Shown here one piece after another: positions 16,161 through 24,485 of a stretch of DNA of 41,613 nucleotides. The DNA comes from JBHGBM01 sp041946965 (GTDB lineage Bacteria; Acidobacteriota; Terriglobia; Bryobacterales; Bryobacteraceae). Position 1 is the first letter of the stretch, and each line of letters opens with the position of its first letter. A program made the translations under genes and the position numbers. Where the stretch lies: positions 1 to 41,613 of the forward strand of contig JBHGBM010000048.1 of NCBI GenBank assembly GCA_041946965.1, in the 5' to 3' direction. Under the pieces are notes generated by a model. That model saw nothing but the letters and a program-made list of their open reading frames with translations, was not told the DNA's origin and did not search any database.

Positions 16161-16172
16161 GGGAGGCACGCC

Positions 16173-16982
16173 ATGCGCTTCGCTCTGGTCATGTTCGCCG
16201 CCGGGCTGGCTGTCGCCCAGACCGGCAAGACTCCCTTCTCGCAGCACATGCTCGCGGTGAAGGAGTATTCCCAGCAGGAGAACGAGGCCATCGTCAAGAA
16301 GTTCGAGGGCCTGCGGCTCACCGATGTGATCGACGCGCTCGACGAGATCGGGCTACAGGACGTCACCGTCATGGACCACGGCATCAAGCCGCTGTGGCGC
16401 GACGATCAAAAGTTCAGCCACCGCATCTGCGGTGTGGCCGTCACGCTGCGTCTGCTGCCCTCACAGGAGCGCGCGCCCATCTTCACCAGCCGCGACGACT
16501 ACTACAAGTGGAAGGCGGACTGGTTCAAGCGCTTCCCGCGCCCGCGGGCGCTTCCGTTCCTGAGACCAGGCACGATCCTGGTAATGGACACGCCGCGCGG
16601 CCGCGACGTGGGGCTGTGCGGAAGCGAGAACGCCTATGCATGGTTCCTCCAGGGCATGCGCGGCATCATCGCCGAGGGCGGTTGCCGCGATACCGACGAG
16701 ATGCGCCTGGAGCGCATCCCCGTTTATCACCGTGACGACACGCGCGGCATCCTGGCCGGGCGCGCCATCGGCGAATCGTGGAACGCTCCGGTCAACGTCG
16801 GAGGAGTGACCGTCATGCCCAACGATATCGTCGTAGCCGATGGCAACGGCGTGGCGGTGGTGCCGCGCGCGCACGCCGAGGAGGTCGCCAAACGGGCCCG
16901 CCTCGTGCAGGAGGCCGACAAGGTCATCCGGCGGAAACATTACGAGCAGGCCGGAAAACCGCCGGATTTCACCGTCAAGTAA
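16173..16982 (+). CDS. RraA-like family protein with signal peptide
   Basis: 269 residues. The core matches the RraA/HMG-aldolase-like family: an N-terminal helix 'RLTDVIDALDEIG', metal/substrate motif 'GGCRDTDEM' (cf. G-x-x-R-D-x-D) and the C-terminal 'VMPNDIVVADGNGVAVVP', the family's hallmark. Family members are RNase E inhibitors or divalent-metal class II aldolases and decarboxylases of oxo-acids. Here a Sec signal (1-16, 'FAAGLAVAQ') precedes the fold, which argues against an RNase E role and for a periplasmic lyase; this is inference. An insertion around 105-130 (rich in Trp, Lys and Arg) is longer than in typical RraA. The ribosome site GGGAGG precedes ATG 16173, 12 bp after the previous stop. 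Confidence 0.8.
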   Translation: MRFALVMFAAGLAVAQTGKTPFSQHMLAVKEYSQQENEAIVKKFEGLRLTDVIDALDEIGLQDVTVMDHGIKPLWRDDQKFSHRICGVAVTLRLLPSQERAPIFTSRDDYYKWKADWFKRFPRPRALPFLRPGTILVMDTPRGRDVGLCGSENAYAWFLQGMRGIIAEGGCRDTDEMRLERIPVYHRDDTRGILAGRAIGESWNAPVNVGGVTVMPNDIVVADGNGVAVVPRAHAEEVAKRARLVQEADKVIRRKHYEQAGKPPDFTVK

Positions 16983-16993
16983 GGGGTCGTGAA

Positions 16994-17932
16994 ATGAAAG
17001 CGCTCATTAGCCTGATATCCCTTTCGACCGCCCTGCTGTTCGCGCAGGGTGCGGAAAAGAAAGGCAAGCAGATGCCGGCCAGGCCGCCGGTCAAGAGCCA
17101 CATCACCATCTGCACGGTGGCGGACGGCTCGCATAAGATCATCCACACCGTCGAGGGCTTCTACCAGGCGCCCAACTGGTCGCCCGACGGCAAGTACCTG
17201 TTGTTGAATTCGCCGGGCCGTCTATGGCGCCTTCCGCTGGCCGACCCCAAACTGGAACCGGTCGATACGGGCGAGGTGCGCGGCGTCAACAATGACCACG
17301 GCATTACCAACGACGGCAAGTGGTACGCGATCTCGGCCGGCCAGATGTTTGTGCTGCCTTCCACCGGCGGCCATCCGCGCCAGCTCACAAAGACCGCTCC
17401 CAGCTACTTTCACGGTTTCTCGCCCGACGGCAACTGGCTGGCCTACTGCGCGCCGCGCGACAAGAACTTCGACATCTACCGCATTCCGTTCGCCGGCGGC
17501 GAGGAAGAGCGCCTGACGGCACATCCCGGCTACGACGACGGGCCGGAGTATTCGCCCGACGGCAAGTGGATCTACTTCAACTCCAACCGCTCCGGCTCAT
17601 GGGACATCTGGCGCATGCCCGCCACCGGCGCCGGCCCGGGCGACGCCAAGGCGGAGCGTATCACGAGCGACGAACTGGAAGACTGGTTCCCGCACGTCTC
17701 GCCCGACGGCAAGACGATTGTGTTCCTGTCCTTCGAGAAGGGGATTCCGGGCCATCCGGCCAACAAGAACGTCGTGCTGCGCATGCTGCCGGCGCCGGGC
17801 GCCCAGGCCGGCCCTCCGAAGATCCGCGAGATCGTAAAGCTGTTCGGCGGCCAGGGGACGATCAACGTGAACTCCTGGTCCCCGGACAGCAAACAGTTCG
17901 CCTATGTGAGTTATGAGTTGCTGCCGAATTGA
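16994..17932 (+). CDS. Exported TolB-like six-bladed beta-propeller
   Basis: 312 residues with a signal peptide (1-18). Six TolB/WD40-like repeats are visible through their blade motif: 'WSPDGKYLL', 'ITNDGKWYA', 'FSPDGNWLA', 'YSPDGKWIY', 'VSPDGKTIV', 'WSPDSKQFA'. That fits a complete six-bladed TolB-type propeller without the TolB N-terminal domain. Such proteins bind peptides or glycans or act as scaffolds; no enzyme motif is seen. The gene lies between the RraA-like and VOC genes, starting 11 bp after one and ending one base before the next ATG. Start 16994 (AAGGGG upstream) begins the signal peptide; the frame back to 16778 is a shadow of the RraA gene. Confidence 0.82.
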   Translation: MKALISLISLSTALLFAQGAEKKGKQMPARPPVKSHITICTVADGSHKIIHTVEGFYQAPNWSPDGKYLLLNSPGRLWRLPLADPKLEPVDTGEVRGVNNDHGITNDGKWYAISAGQMFVLPSTGGHPRQLTKTAPSYFHGFSPDGNWLAYCAPRDKNFDIYRIPFAGGEEERLTAHPGYDDGPEYSPDGKWIYFNSNRSGSWDIWRMPATGAGPGDAKAERITSDELEDWFPHVSPDGKTIVFLSFEKGIPGHPANKNVVLRMLPAPGAQAGPPKIREIVKLFGGQGTINVNSWSPDSKQFAYVSYELLPN

Positions 17933-17933
17933 C

Positions 17934-18821
17934 ATGAAAACGCTGGCCGGGTTGTTGCTCTTGTGCGTCGCGGCCGGCGCGGAGGAATTGCCTCTGCTGG
18001 GCCTGGCCCACGTGGCTGTCCGCGTATCCGACATCGAAAAGACCCGCGCATTTTATGGAAACGTTCTCGGTTTCGAAGAGGCGTTCAGCTTTCACTCGCT
18101 CCGGCAGGACCGGCTGGAGATGACCTTCTTCAAGGTCAACGACCGGCAGTTCATCGAGGTATTCCCGGGTATTTCGCGACAGGATGAAGTTATGCCATTG
18201 CTCGTACACATCGGTTTTATTGCCGCCGACGTGGACAAGGCATGGCAGGTCTGCGAGCGGCTGGGCCTGGGGCCGGCTCCCGTCAAGCTCGGCCCGCGCG
18301 ACCGCGACCGCCACTTCGTGATCCGGAACCCTCCCGGGCAGAAGCTTACTTTTCTGGAGTTCATGCAGTATCAGCCGGGCTCGGTGTACGGGGAAAATGA
18401 AGGCAAGGCGCTCGGCGCCAGGCGCATTTCCACGCGGCTGGAGCACGCCGGCATCGTCACCACGGACTTGGCGGCGGCCATGGACTTCTACGCCCAGATG
18501 GGTTTCCGGGAGACGTGGCGGCGCACCGCCGACGACGGCACGCCGCAACTGATTCACCTGCGCCTTCCGGGACCGAGCGGCGATTACATCGAGCTGTCCG
18601 TGCGCAAGCCCGGCGCGGCTCTCACCCGCGCGCAGGCCGGCTCGGCCGGGCACTTCTCGCTCGAGGTGCCGGACATCCAGACGTCCTATCGGGAAGTGTT
18701 GCGCCGCGGGCAGAAACCGGCGGAACCACGCTTCGGCCGCGATGAGCGGTGGCAGTTCAACATGTTCGATCCCGACGGCACGCGCGTGGAGTGCATGCAG
18801 CCGAGAGCCAAGAAGGAGTGA
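17934..18821 (+). CDS. Exported protein with two VOC (glyoxalase-fold) domains
   Basis: 295 residues: a signal peptide (1-16, 'LLLLCVAAGAEE') and two VOC modules, about 20-148 and 165-290. Each module keeps His/Glu at the positions used as metal ligands in glyoxalase I and extradiol dioxygenases (H26, E75, H92, E142; H171, E220, H240, E286), so both may bind metal. Typical strings are 'HVAVRVSDIEKTRAFYGNVLGF' split across the first strand and helix, and 'FDPDGTRVE' near the end. The reaction cannot be told; isomerase, dioxygenase or lyase are possible. An exported VOC protein is unusual. The ATG begins one base after the stop of the propeller gene. Confidence 0.82.
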   Translation: MKTLAGLLLLCVAAGAEELPLLGLAHVAVRVSDIEKTRAFYGNVLGFEEAFSFHSLRQDRLEMTFFKVNDRQFIEVFPGISRQDEVMPLLVHIGFIAADVDKAWQVCERLGLGPAPVKLGPRDRDRHFVIRNPPGQKLTFLEFMQYQPGSVYGENEGKALGARRISTRLEHAGIVTTDLAAAMDFYAQMGFRETWRRTADDGTPQLIHLRLPGPSGDYIELSVRKPGAALTRAQAGSAGHFSLEVPDIQTSYREVLRRGQKPAEPRFGRDERWQFNMFDPDGTRVECMQPRAKKE

Positions 18822-18826
18822 CGCGG

Positions 18827-19639
18827 ATGCGCAGACGAGATTTTCTGGCGGGCGGAATGGCCACGGCCGGCCAGGCGCAGAAAGGCGGTTTCACGCCGCT
18901 GTTTGACGGCGTCTCCCTCAAGGGTTGGAAACGCCAGCCGCGCTCGCTGGCCCAGCCGAGCCTGGGCAAGTGGACCGTCGAGGACGGCGTGATCATCGGC
19001 GCGCAGGAGGCCCCCGGCTTGGGGGCCTACCTGGTGACCGAAGAGACGTTCTCCGATTTCGAGCTGCAAATCGAAGCCAGGCCCGACTGGCGCGTCGATA
19101 CCGGGGTGCTGGTGCGTACCGTGCCGCAAGGCAATATCGGATTCCAGGTGCTGCTCGATCACCGGCCGCACGGCGGCATCGGCGGCTTTTACGGGAACGG
19201 GCTCTGGAACTTTCACGCCTGGAATTACAGCTTCACGGGCGAGGTGGACGCGAACGGACTGCTGACGCGGCTCATTCCCGGACCGCCCGCCGAGCCGTCG
19301 CAAGGCAATACGACCGTGCCGCTGGACTTCGCGGCGCCGGCCGAGACTTTTCTGCGCATCTGGAAAGTGAACGGGTGGAACCACTTCCGCATACGGTGCA
19401 TCAACGCCGTCCCGCACCTGACCACGTGGATCAACGGGGAGAAGATCGCCGAACTCGACACGGCGAAGATGCAGGCCCGCGGTTGGGATCCGAAGGCGAT
19501 GCTCGAAAAGGTCGGTCGGGCGGGCCACATCGCCCTCGAAGTCCACAGCAGCGGCGGCCGGGACAAACTCGGCGAGGACCGCTGGGCGCCGGGCGCGGTG
19601 TGCCGCTGGCGTCGTGTTTCCGTCAAACGTCTTGATTAG
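18827..19639 (+). CDS. Exported DUF1080 (3-keto-disaccharide hydrolase-like) protein
   Basis: 270 residues. The entry motif 'FTPLFDGVSLKGWKR' (22-36) and the concanavalin-like strands 'FSDFELQIEARPDWRVDTGV', 'WNHFRIRCI' and 'TWINGEKIAELD' are those of DUF1080. Members of that family include hydrolases of 3-keto-glycosides, alongside many uncharacterised secreted proteins. The leader 'MRRRDFLAGG' is Tat-like but short, with no long hydrophobic run, so export is likely rather than certain. ATG 18827 has AAGGAG 9 nt upstream, inside the end of the VOC gene. It is the last gene of the 15513-19639 run. An oxidoreductase that could make the keto-sugar is not adjacent; the nearest Gfo/Idh homologue is at 33482. 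Confidence 0.82.
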   Translation: MRRRDFLAGGMATAGQAQKGGFTPLFDGVSLKGWKRQPRSLAQPSLGKWTVEDGVIIGAQEAPGLGAYLVTEETFSDFELQIEARPDWRVDTGVLVRTVPQGNIGFQVLLDHRPHGGIGGFYGNGLWNFHAWNYSFTGEVDANGLLTRLIPGPPAEPSQGNTTVPLDFAAPAETFLRIWKVNGWNHFRIRCINAVPHLTTWINGEKIAELDTAKMQARGWDPKAMLEKVGRAGHIALEVHSSGGRDKLGEDRWAPGAVCRWRRVSVKRLD

Positions 19640-19778
19640 GAGAACGGCCGTGAAGTTGTCGGGCGGGTTCTGCTGGCAGAAGCAGTGACCGGCCGGCGCT
19701 TCCGCGGGCCGGGTTCGTCCATCTCCGGCTCCGCATGGAAATGGACGGGGCCGGCTGTACCGTGAATAGTTCGAAGGC

Positions 19779-19808
19779 GTGACAGCCGAACCTGATTTCT
19801 GATATCGT
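19779..19808 (+). promoter_or_regulatory. Candidate sigma70-type promoter for the redoxin gene
   Basis: GTGACA (19779-19784) and TATCGT (19803-19808) with an 18-bp spacer lie in the 192 bp between the DUF1080 gene and ATG 19832. The rest of that gap shows no gene. Confidence 0.3.
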
Positions 19809-19831
19809 TCGCGACAGAGAGGAAAGACGCC

Positions 19832-21010
19832 ATGAAGACATTCAGGATGGCAGCACGGACCTGTGTCCTCGGTGCTCTGGTGCTGTGTGCGCCCGGGCGT
19901 GGCCAGGAGCCGCGCCATACCCGGCGTGTCGACGCGGCACATCCCATTCTGCCCATCGGGTCCCCCGCGCCGGAGTTCGTGCTTCCAGGGGCCGACGGGA
20001 AGGTACACAAACTCGCCGATTTCAAGAGCCCCATCCTGGTGGTCATGTTCATCAGCAATCACTGCCCCACGTCGCAGCTCTATGAAGGCCGGATGAAGAA
20101 ACTGGTTTCAGACTACAAGCACCGGGGCGTGGACTTCGTGGCCATCAACCCCAACGACCCGGACGCCGTTACCCATCTGGAACTCGGTTACACGGACGTG
20201 AACGACGGTCTGGAAGACATGAAGATCCGCGCCGAGTACCGCCGGTTCAATTTCCCCTACCTCTATGACGGCGAAACGCAGGCCACGGCTCATGCCTATG
20301 GAGCGCAGGCCACACCGCACGTGTATATCTTCGACAAAGACCGCCGCTTGCAGTATGAAGGCCGGATCGACAATTCCCAGCGTGAATCGCTGGTGAAAAT
20401 CCAGGATGCGCGGCTGGCCCTCGACGCTCTGCTTGCCGGCAGGCCGGTCGCCGTCACCCATACGCCGGTTTTCGGCTGTTCCACCAAGTGGAAATCGAAA
20501 GCCGGAAACCGGGCCGCTGTACTCAAGAAGTTCGAAGCCGAGCCGGTGAATGTCGAAATGGTATCCGCCGCGGAACTCAAGAAGCTGCGGGCCAATCCGA
20601 CCGGCAAGGTGCTGCTGGTGAATTTCTGGGCTACCTGGTGCGGTCCGTGCCTCACCGAAATGCCGGAACTGATCGAAACCTGGCGGATGTACCGCCGCCG
20701 CAACTTCGACATGGTCACCGTCGCCACTAATTATCCGGACGAGAAAGCCGGCGTACTGAAAACGCTCGAGGCCCAGCACGCTTCCGGCCGCAATCTGCTG
20801 TTCGACTCCACCGATACCTACGCGATGCAGGCCGCCTTCGAGGCGAAGTGGGAAAGTGGTGTGCCGTTCACGATGTTGATCGCGCCCGGCGGCAAGGTGC
20901 TCTACCAGATGCAGGGCGAGATGGACGTGCTCGCCCTGCGGCGCGTGATCCTCGCGCATCTGGAAAACGAAACATATGCCGGCCACCCGGACTACTGGGC
21001 GGGCAAATAG
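19832..21010 (+). CDS. Exported double thioredoxin-fold protein (redoxin plus TlpA-like)
   Basis: 392 residues with a signal peptide (1-24). Domain 1 (about 42-205) is AhpC/TSA-like: 'PIGSPAPEFVLPGADGK', a single Cys78 in 'NHCPTS', cis-Pro in 'ATPHVYIFD'. The 'FGCSTKW' element follows with Cys216, as in periplasmic redoxin-family proteins. Domain 2 (about 235-390) is TlpA/ResA-like with W269-C270-G-P-C273 and cis-Pro345 in 'GVPFTMLI'. Domain 1 lacks CxxC, so it may be a peroxidase or sensor that the CxxC of domain 2 could reduce, or domain 2 may reduce an outside partner; this is inference. ATG 19832 has GAGGAA 9 nt upstream. Its stop is one base from the convergent relic at 21012. Confidence 0.87.
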   Translation: MKTFRMAARTCVLGALVLCAPGRGQEPRHTRRVDAAHPILPIGSPAPEFVLPGADGKVHKLADFKSPILVVMFISNHCPTSQLYEGRMKKLVSDYKHRGVDFVAINPNDPDAVTHLELGYTDVNDGLEDMKIRAEYRRFNFPYLYDGETQATAHAYGAQATPHVYIFDKDRRLQYEGRIDNSQRESLVKIQDARLALDALLAGRPVAVTHTPVFGCSTKWKSKAGNRAAVLKKFEAEPVNVEMVSAAELKKLRANPTGKVLLVNFWATWCGPCLTEMPELIETWRMYRRRNFDMVTVATNYPDEKAGVLKTLEAQHASGRNLLFDSTDTYAMQAAFEAKWESGVPFTMLIAPGGKVLYQMQGEMDVLALRRVILAHLENETYAGHPDYWAGK

Positions 21011-21011
21011 A

Positions 21012-21299
21012 TCAGAACTTCAAGCGATAGCTCTTCTCCGTCAGCCGCTTCACTTCATCGTCGGTGAAAGGAAGCGGCTTCATCTCCAGCCGGGCCGTCT
21101 GATCGCTGAAGTGCGGCGACGACGGGTTGTCGCTCTCGACCAGCGGGGCAATGGTGAAGGTCGCCTGCTTCAAGAAGAGGAACTGCTCCTTCAAGCGCTC
21201 CAGCGGCTTGATATCCAAATGCCGCTGGCGGTGCAGCATGACGCGCGCAAAGCTGGGATTCAGTTCACGCCAGCGCTTGGCCAGCACCTCGTCGAAGTA
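21012..21299 (-). pseudogene. Headless C-terminal gene fragment, unknown family
   Basis: An open frame runs from an in-frame TAG at 21300-21302 to TGA at 21012-21014, reading 'YFDEVLAKRWRELNPSF', then 'RHLDIKPLERLKEQF', and ending 'LTEKSYRLKF'. The composition (Leu/Lys/Arg helices, coding-like third positions) is that of a real protein, yet the only in-frame start is a GTG at 21287 without a ribosome site. Everything upstream is broken sequence next to the transposase relic. I do not recognise the family. It is probably the surviving end of a gene cut off by the nearby rearrangement. Confidence 0.45.
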
Positions 21300-21369
21300 C
21301 TAAGCCTGAATTCCGAAGTTAGGCGATAGTTTTCCTCCTCGGTGGGTGATTCCGAGATGTCATTCGGCT

Positions 21370-22169
21370 TCAGACTTGGAGGACGGAAGTCAACTTCGGC
21401 GAAGTTGGAAATTCACAAGCCAGGATACTGTCCAATAAAGAGATGCGCGAACTCAAGCCGCCCCCGGCGGCTGACAGATGGAGCACCAGGTGGCGACCGG
21501 CGCGGCCGAGGATGGCGCCACAGGTCAAGACCTGGATGCGGATGGTCGCCGGCGCCCGGTAGCCGGGCAGGCCCGCAGCGCGTTGGAACTCGGACAGAAG
21601 ATTGAATAGAAGCAACACCGCGCGAAAGGCCGCTTCGGTAACGAAGAACTCTTTCAAGCAGAAACCGTCGGCGCCCAGATCGTGCTTCAACTCGGCAATC
21701 CGGTTTTCCATGAGCTCAGCAACAGATCCTCGAAGAAGCCGGAGTCAGCCCGGAGCAGAAGGATTTTCTGGCGCTGCCGCCACAGCGCCAGAGCTTCTTT
21801 GAGAAATTCCTCCACCCCGAGCGCGGTTCCGCAGTTGCCGCTGCGGAGCCAGCCGTGGAGGAGGAAATGAGCCTCGCTCAGCACGGCCAGCAGGGGATGA
21901 TGACTGGGGCGGCCATGCTTGCCTGGGTTGTGGCCTTTCAACGATCCCTGTTGCTGGCCGCTGCGTTCGAACACGGTCGAGTCCAGATCCAAGGCGTAGC
22001 CGTTTGGGCGCAACGGTAATCGTTGCATCTGCCATTCTGCCAAGGGTTCGTAGAGGCGTTGCACCTGGCCCATTCCGAAGCTCCGGGATAGGTTGCGGAT
22101 GGTGTCGTCGATGGGGAAGCGTTCGATCCCCAGCAGCGCGTGCCGCGCCCTATCACCACACTTCGGGAT
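21370..22169 (-). mobile_element. IS1380-family transposase relic, internally deleted
   Basis: Two transposase pieces lie in different frames. The 5' piece (22169 to 21687) reads 'ALLGIERFPIDDTIRNL', then 'ALDLDSTVFERSG' with the conserved Asp pair, 'KGHNPGKHGRPSHHPLL' and 'LRADSGFFEDLLL'. The 3' piece (about 21717 to 21370) reads 'ENRIAELKHDLGADGFCLK' (YREK-like region), 'EAAFRAVLLLFNLL' and 'AGRHLVLHLSAAGGGL'. Both match the IS1380 family. The stretch of about 100-150 residues that normally joins them is missing, with a frameshift near 21700-21720. A stop (22170-22172) cuts off the N-terminus. I could not identify terminal inverted repeats or a target duplication. The element cannot encode an active transposase. 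The 197 bp from 22173 to 22369 shows no gene. Confidence 0.85.
21391..21407. repeat. Perfect 7-bp inverted repeat
   Basis: CAACTTC (21391-21397) and GAAGTTG (21401-21407) flank GGC, forming a small hairpin near the 3' end of the transposase relic. It could be a remnant of an IS end structure, or chance. Confidence 0.3.
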
Positions 22170-22369
22170 TCAGGATGATTAGGCGTAAGCGTCAGGCCAA
22201 CCGCAGGTTGACAGGAGCTACCGAGTCCGCGCGGCCCATGCCGCAGGCGTGAGCTCGTGCAAGGGGTGGATGCTGACTCCGGACAGACCAGGGAGGAGGG
22301 CGGCCAGGTACTCGCGGGCAGGAATGTAAAGGCGCCGGGGCGGCCGCGCCAGGAAAGACTGCCCTTACC

Positions 22370-23539
22370 TCACCGCTCCACGCTCTCCATCATCCCCTCC
22401 AGCGCCGCGCGGTCGATCTCATACCCCAGCCCCGGCTTCTCCGGCGCGTACACGTACCCGTCCGCCGCGATCCGAATGCGGTCCTTGATATAGGGCCGGT
22501 CGCTCGACCCCTGCGGCACCGTCATCTCGAACCACACGTTGTTCGGCATCGCCAGTTCGCAGTGGAAATGCACCGCGTGGTCGAAAGCGTCGCCCCAGTT
22601 GTGCGGCGCGCACTCCATCCCGAAGCACTCCGCCAGGCGCGCGATCTTCATGCCGCCCGTGATGCCGCCCACGTTGTCCACAATGAACCGCACCACGTCC
22701 ACCGCCCCCCGGCGGATATATTCTCCAAAGCTGTACGGCGACGCCACGAATTCCCCTATGTGAATCGGGATGTCGAGCGCGCGGCATAACTCCGCCAGCC
22801 CGTCGATGTCCGTGGTCGGGATGGGATCCTCGTAGGCCACGAAGTTCAGGTCCTGCAACAGGCGCCCCACTTTGATCGCCTCCTCGCGCGTGTACACCCC
22901 CACCGGGTCCATCAGCAATGTGTAATCGTCCCCCGCCGCCCGGCGCACCGCCCGCGCCACCTCCATATCCACCTTGTAATCGGCGCCCCCGCCGGGAAGA
23001 CTCGGCGGATGGATCTTGTACGCCTTGAATCCCTCCGCCTTGCACCGCCGCACTTCCTCGACGAAGTCCTCCACCTTGCCGTGATGCCGGGAGCTGGCGT
23101 AGGCCAGCACGCGCGTGCGATACGCTCCCAGAATGCGGTACACCGGCAGCCCCACCGCTTTCCCCAGGATGTCCCACAGGCAATTGTCGATGGCCGAAGC
23201 GTAGGAACTCTGCCCCAGGCGCCGCTTCGCCGGCTCCCACTGCGAGGTGAGCGCCGGAAGATCGAGCGCGCTCCTGCCCTTCAGCGCCGCGCGCGCGTAT
23301 TCCAGCCACCCCGCGTTGCTCCAGTTGGGATGCCAGTAGCGCGGCGCCAGCGTGTAATTGCCTTCAATGCCCCCCGCCGTCACAATCGACGCCACGCGCG
23401 CCACTCCCCGGCCCAGCCGCACCACGTACACCTTGACTTCCTTGATGGAGAGGTCCGGCAAATCCGCCGCGCGTACACCCGCGGCCTCCGCCGCAAGGCT
23501 CGCGCCGGAAACCCCGAAAAAGCCCCGGCGAGACAACAT
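22370..23539 (-). CDS. Exported enolase-superfamily protein, mandelate-racemase-like sugar-acid dehydratase
   Basis: 389 residues with a Tat-like leader ('LSRRGFFGVSGASLAAEAAG'). The enolase-superfamily capping domain is followed by the barrel with Lys175 in a K-x-H motif ('YKIHPP'), metal ligands Asp211 ('LLMDPVG'), Glu237 ('AYEDPIP') and Glu263 ('HIGEFV'), and a probable Asp281-His313 dyad ('VDVVRF', 'APHNWGD'). This set fits the mandelate racemase subgroup, mostly acid-sugar dehydratases that make 2-keto-3-deoxy acids. K-x-H instead of the usual K-x-K makes the exact substrate uncertain. The lactonase-like and DapA-like genes upstream support a sugar-acid pathway. ATG 23539 has AAGGAGGA just upstream; an export leader on this family is unusual. 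Confidence 0.87.
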   Translation of the reverse strand: MLSRRGFFGVSGASLAAEAAGVRAADLPDLSIKEVKVYVVRLGRGVARVASIVTAGGIEGNYTLAPRYWHPNWSNAGWLEYARAALKGRSALDLPALTSQWEPAKRRLGQSSYASAIDNCLWDILGKAVGLPVYRILGAYRTRVLAYASSRHHGKVEDFVEEVRRCKAEGFKAYKIHPPSLPGGGADYKVDMEVARAVRRAAGDDYTLLMDPVGVYTREEAIKVGRLLQDLNFVAYEDPIPTTDIDGLAELCRALDIPIHIGEFVASPYSFGEYIRRGAVDVVRFIVDNVGGITGGMKIARLAECFGMECAPHNWGDAFDHAVHFHCELAMPNNVWFEMTVPQGSSDRPYIKDRIRIAADGYVYAPEKPGLGYEIDRAALEGMMESVER

Positions 23540-23550
23540 GCGTCCTCCTT

Positions 23551-24483
23551 CTAAGCCCGCAGCCACGGCTTGAGCAGCCCCAGCAGCTCCCGCAGCACCC
23601 GCTTGCCCGTCTCATCCAGCGACGCCCGCGTCTTCTCCCTCGTGCGCCAGGTGCGAAACACGCCCCGCAGGTGCAGAATGTACTTCAGCGATTCCGTGCC
23701 GTACGCGCCGATCTCGTTAATCAGGATCGAAGCCCGCCCGAACATCTCGACCGCCTCGCGGCGCTTGCCCTCCTGCCACAGGTCCCACGCCGCCGCGTAC
23801 AGGTCCGCGAACGAGGCCGCCGGCATGCTGCCGCTCGATCCCCGTATCATCTCGTCGATCAGCGTGCGCCCGTGCCCTCCGGTGAAGATCTTCAGCTCGC
23901 CGCCGCTGCCCTCGCGCAGCGGCCCGATCCGGAACAGCGGCTGCCCGGCCTCGTCCTTCACGTACCGCAGCGTCGGTGTGCGGCGGTACATCGCCAGGAT
24001 GGACGCCACGCTCATGTCGCCCACCGCCTGCACGAACAAGGGCAGGGAAGCGGCCCTGCCGATCTCCTCGTAGTAGGCCGCGTGCGCGGCCGGCGCGGCT
24101 TTTGCGGGCGGCAGCGAAATGATCGCGTCCGCCCCCATCTTCTCGGCGTGTCGCGCGTACCTTACGGCCTGCTCCAGGCTCTCGCCCTGCACCCCGATCA
24201 CGATTGCGGGAGCGAGTTTCCGTCCCGCGGAAAGCAGCGCCTCGGCGCCCTCCAGCCGCTCGGCTTCGGTGAGCGTGGACCACTCGCTGGCCAGTTGCGG
24301 CCACACGAATCCGTGCACGCCCCCGCGGTGGACGAAGCGCAACTGCTCCACCAGCGCCTCCACGTCCAGTTCGTCCGACTCGGTGAACGGCGTCTGGGCG
24401 ATGGGAAAGATCCCCCGCAGCGGCTTGCCCGCGCGCGCCGCCAGCATCGCCCCGCATCCGGCCAGAAATTCGCGTCTCCGCAT
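23551..24483 (-). CDS. Exported DapA/DHDPS-family protein with atypical active site
   Basis: 310 residues with a Tat-like leader ('MRRREFLAGCGAMLAARAG'). The fold is that of dihydrodipicolinate synthase/N-acetylneuraminate lyase: 'GIFPIAQTPFTES' at strand 1, 'GGVHGFVWPQLASEW' where GGT-GE usually sits, and Schiff-base Lys176 in 'RYVKDEAG'. The catalytic Tyr of the usual 'YNxP' motif appears to be replaced: the aligned segment reads 'LPLFVQAVGD', with Gln152 there. It may still form a Schiff base with a 2-keto-3-deoxy sugar acid but with altered chemistry. Position between a lactonase-like and a dehydratase gene suggests it cleaves or dehydrates their product. It starts 2 bp after the upstream stop and ends 11 bp before the enolase-family ATG. 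Confidence 0.85.
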   Translation of the reverse strand: MRRREFLAGCGAMLAARAGKPLRGIFPIAQTPFTESDELDVEALVEQLRFVHRGGVHGFVWPQLASEWSTLTEAERLEGAEALLSAGRKLAPAIVIGVQGESLEQAVRYARHAEKMGADAIISLPPAKAAPAAHAAYYEEIGRAASLPLFVQAVGDMSVASILAMYRRTPTLRYVKDEAGQPLFRIGPLREGSGGELKIFTGGHGRTLIDEMIRGSSGSMPAASFADLYAAAWDLWQEGKRREAVEMFGRASILINEIGAYGTESLKYILHLRGVFRTWRTREKTRASLDETGKRVLRELLGLLKPWLRA

Positions 24484-24485
24484 CC

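Noticed and set aside
17170..17900. Recurring string around CGCCCGACGGCAAG
   Set aside because: Each copy encodes the SPDGK blade motif of the TolB-like propeller; it is a protein repeat, not a regulatory site.
22173..22369. Possible IS terminal repeat and small genes next to the transposase relic
   Set aside because: I could not find matching inverted ends or a target duplication, and no frame has a start with coding character.
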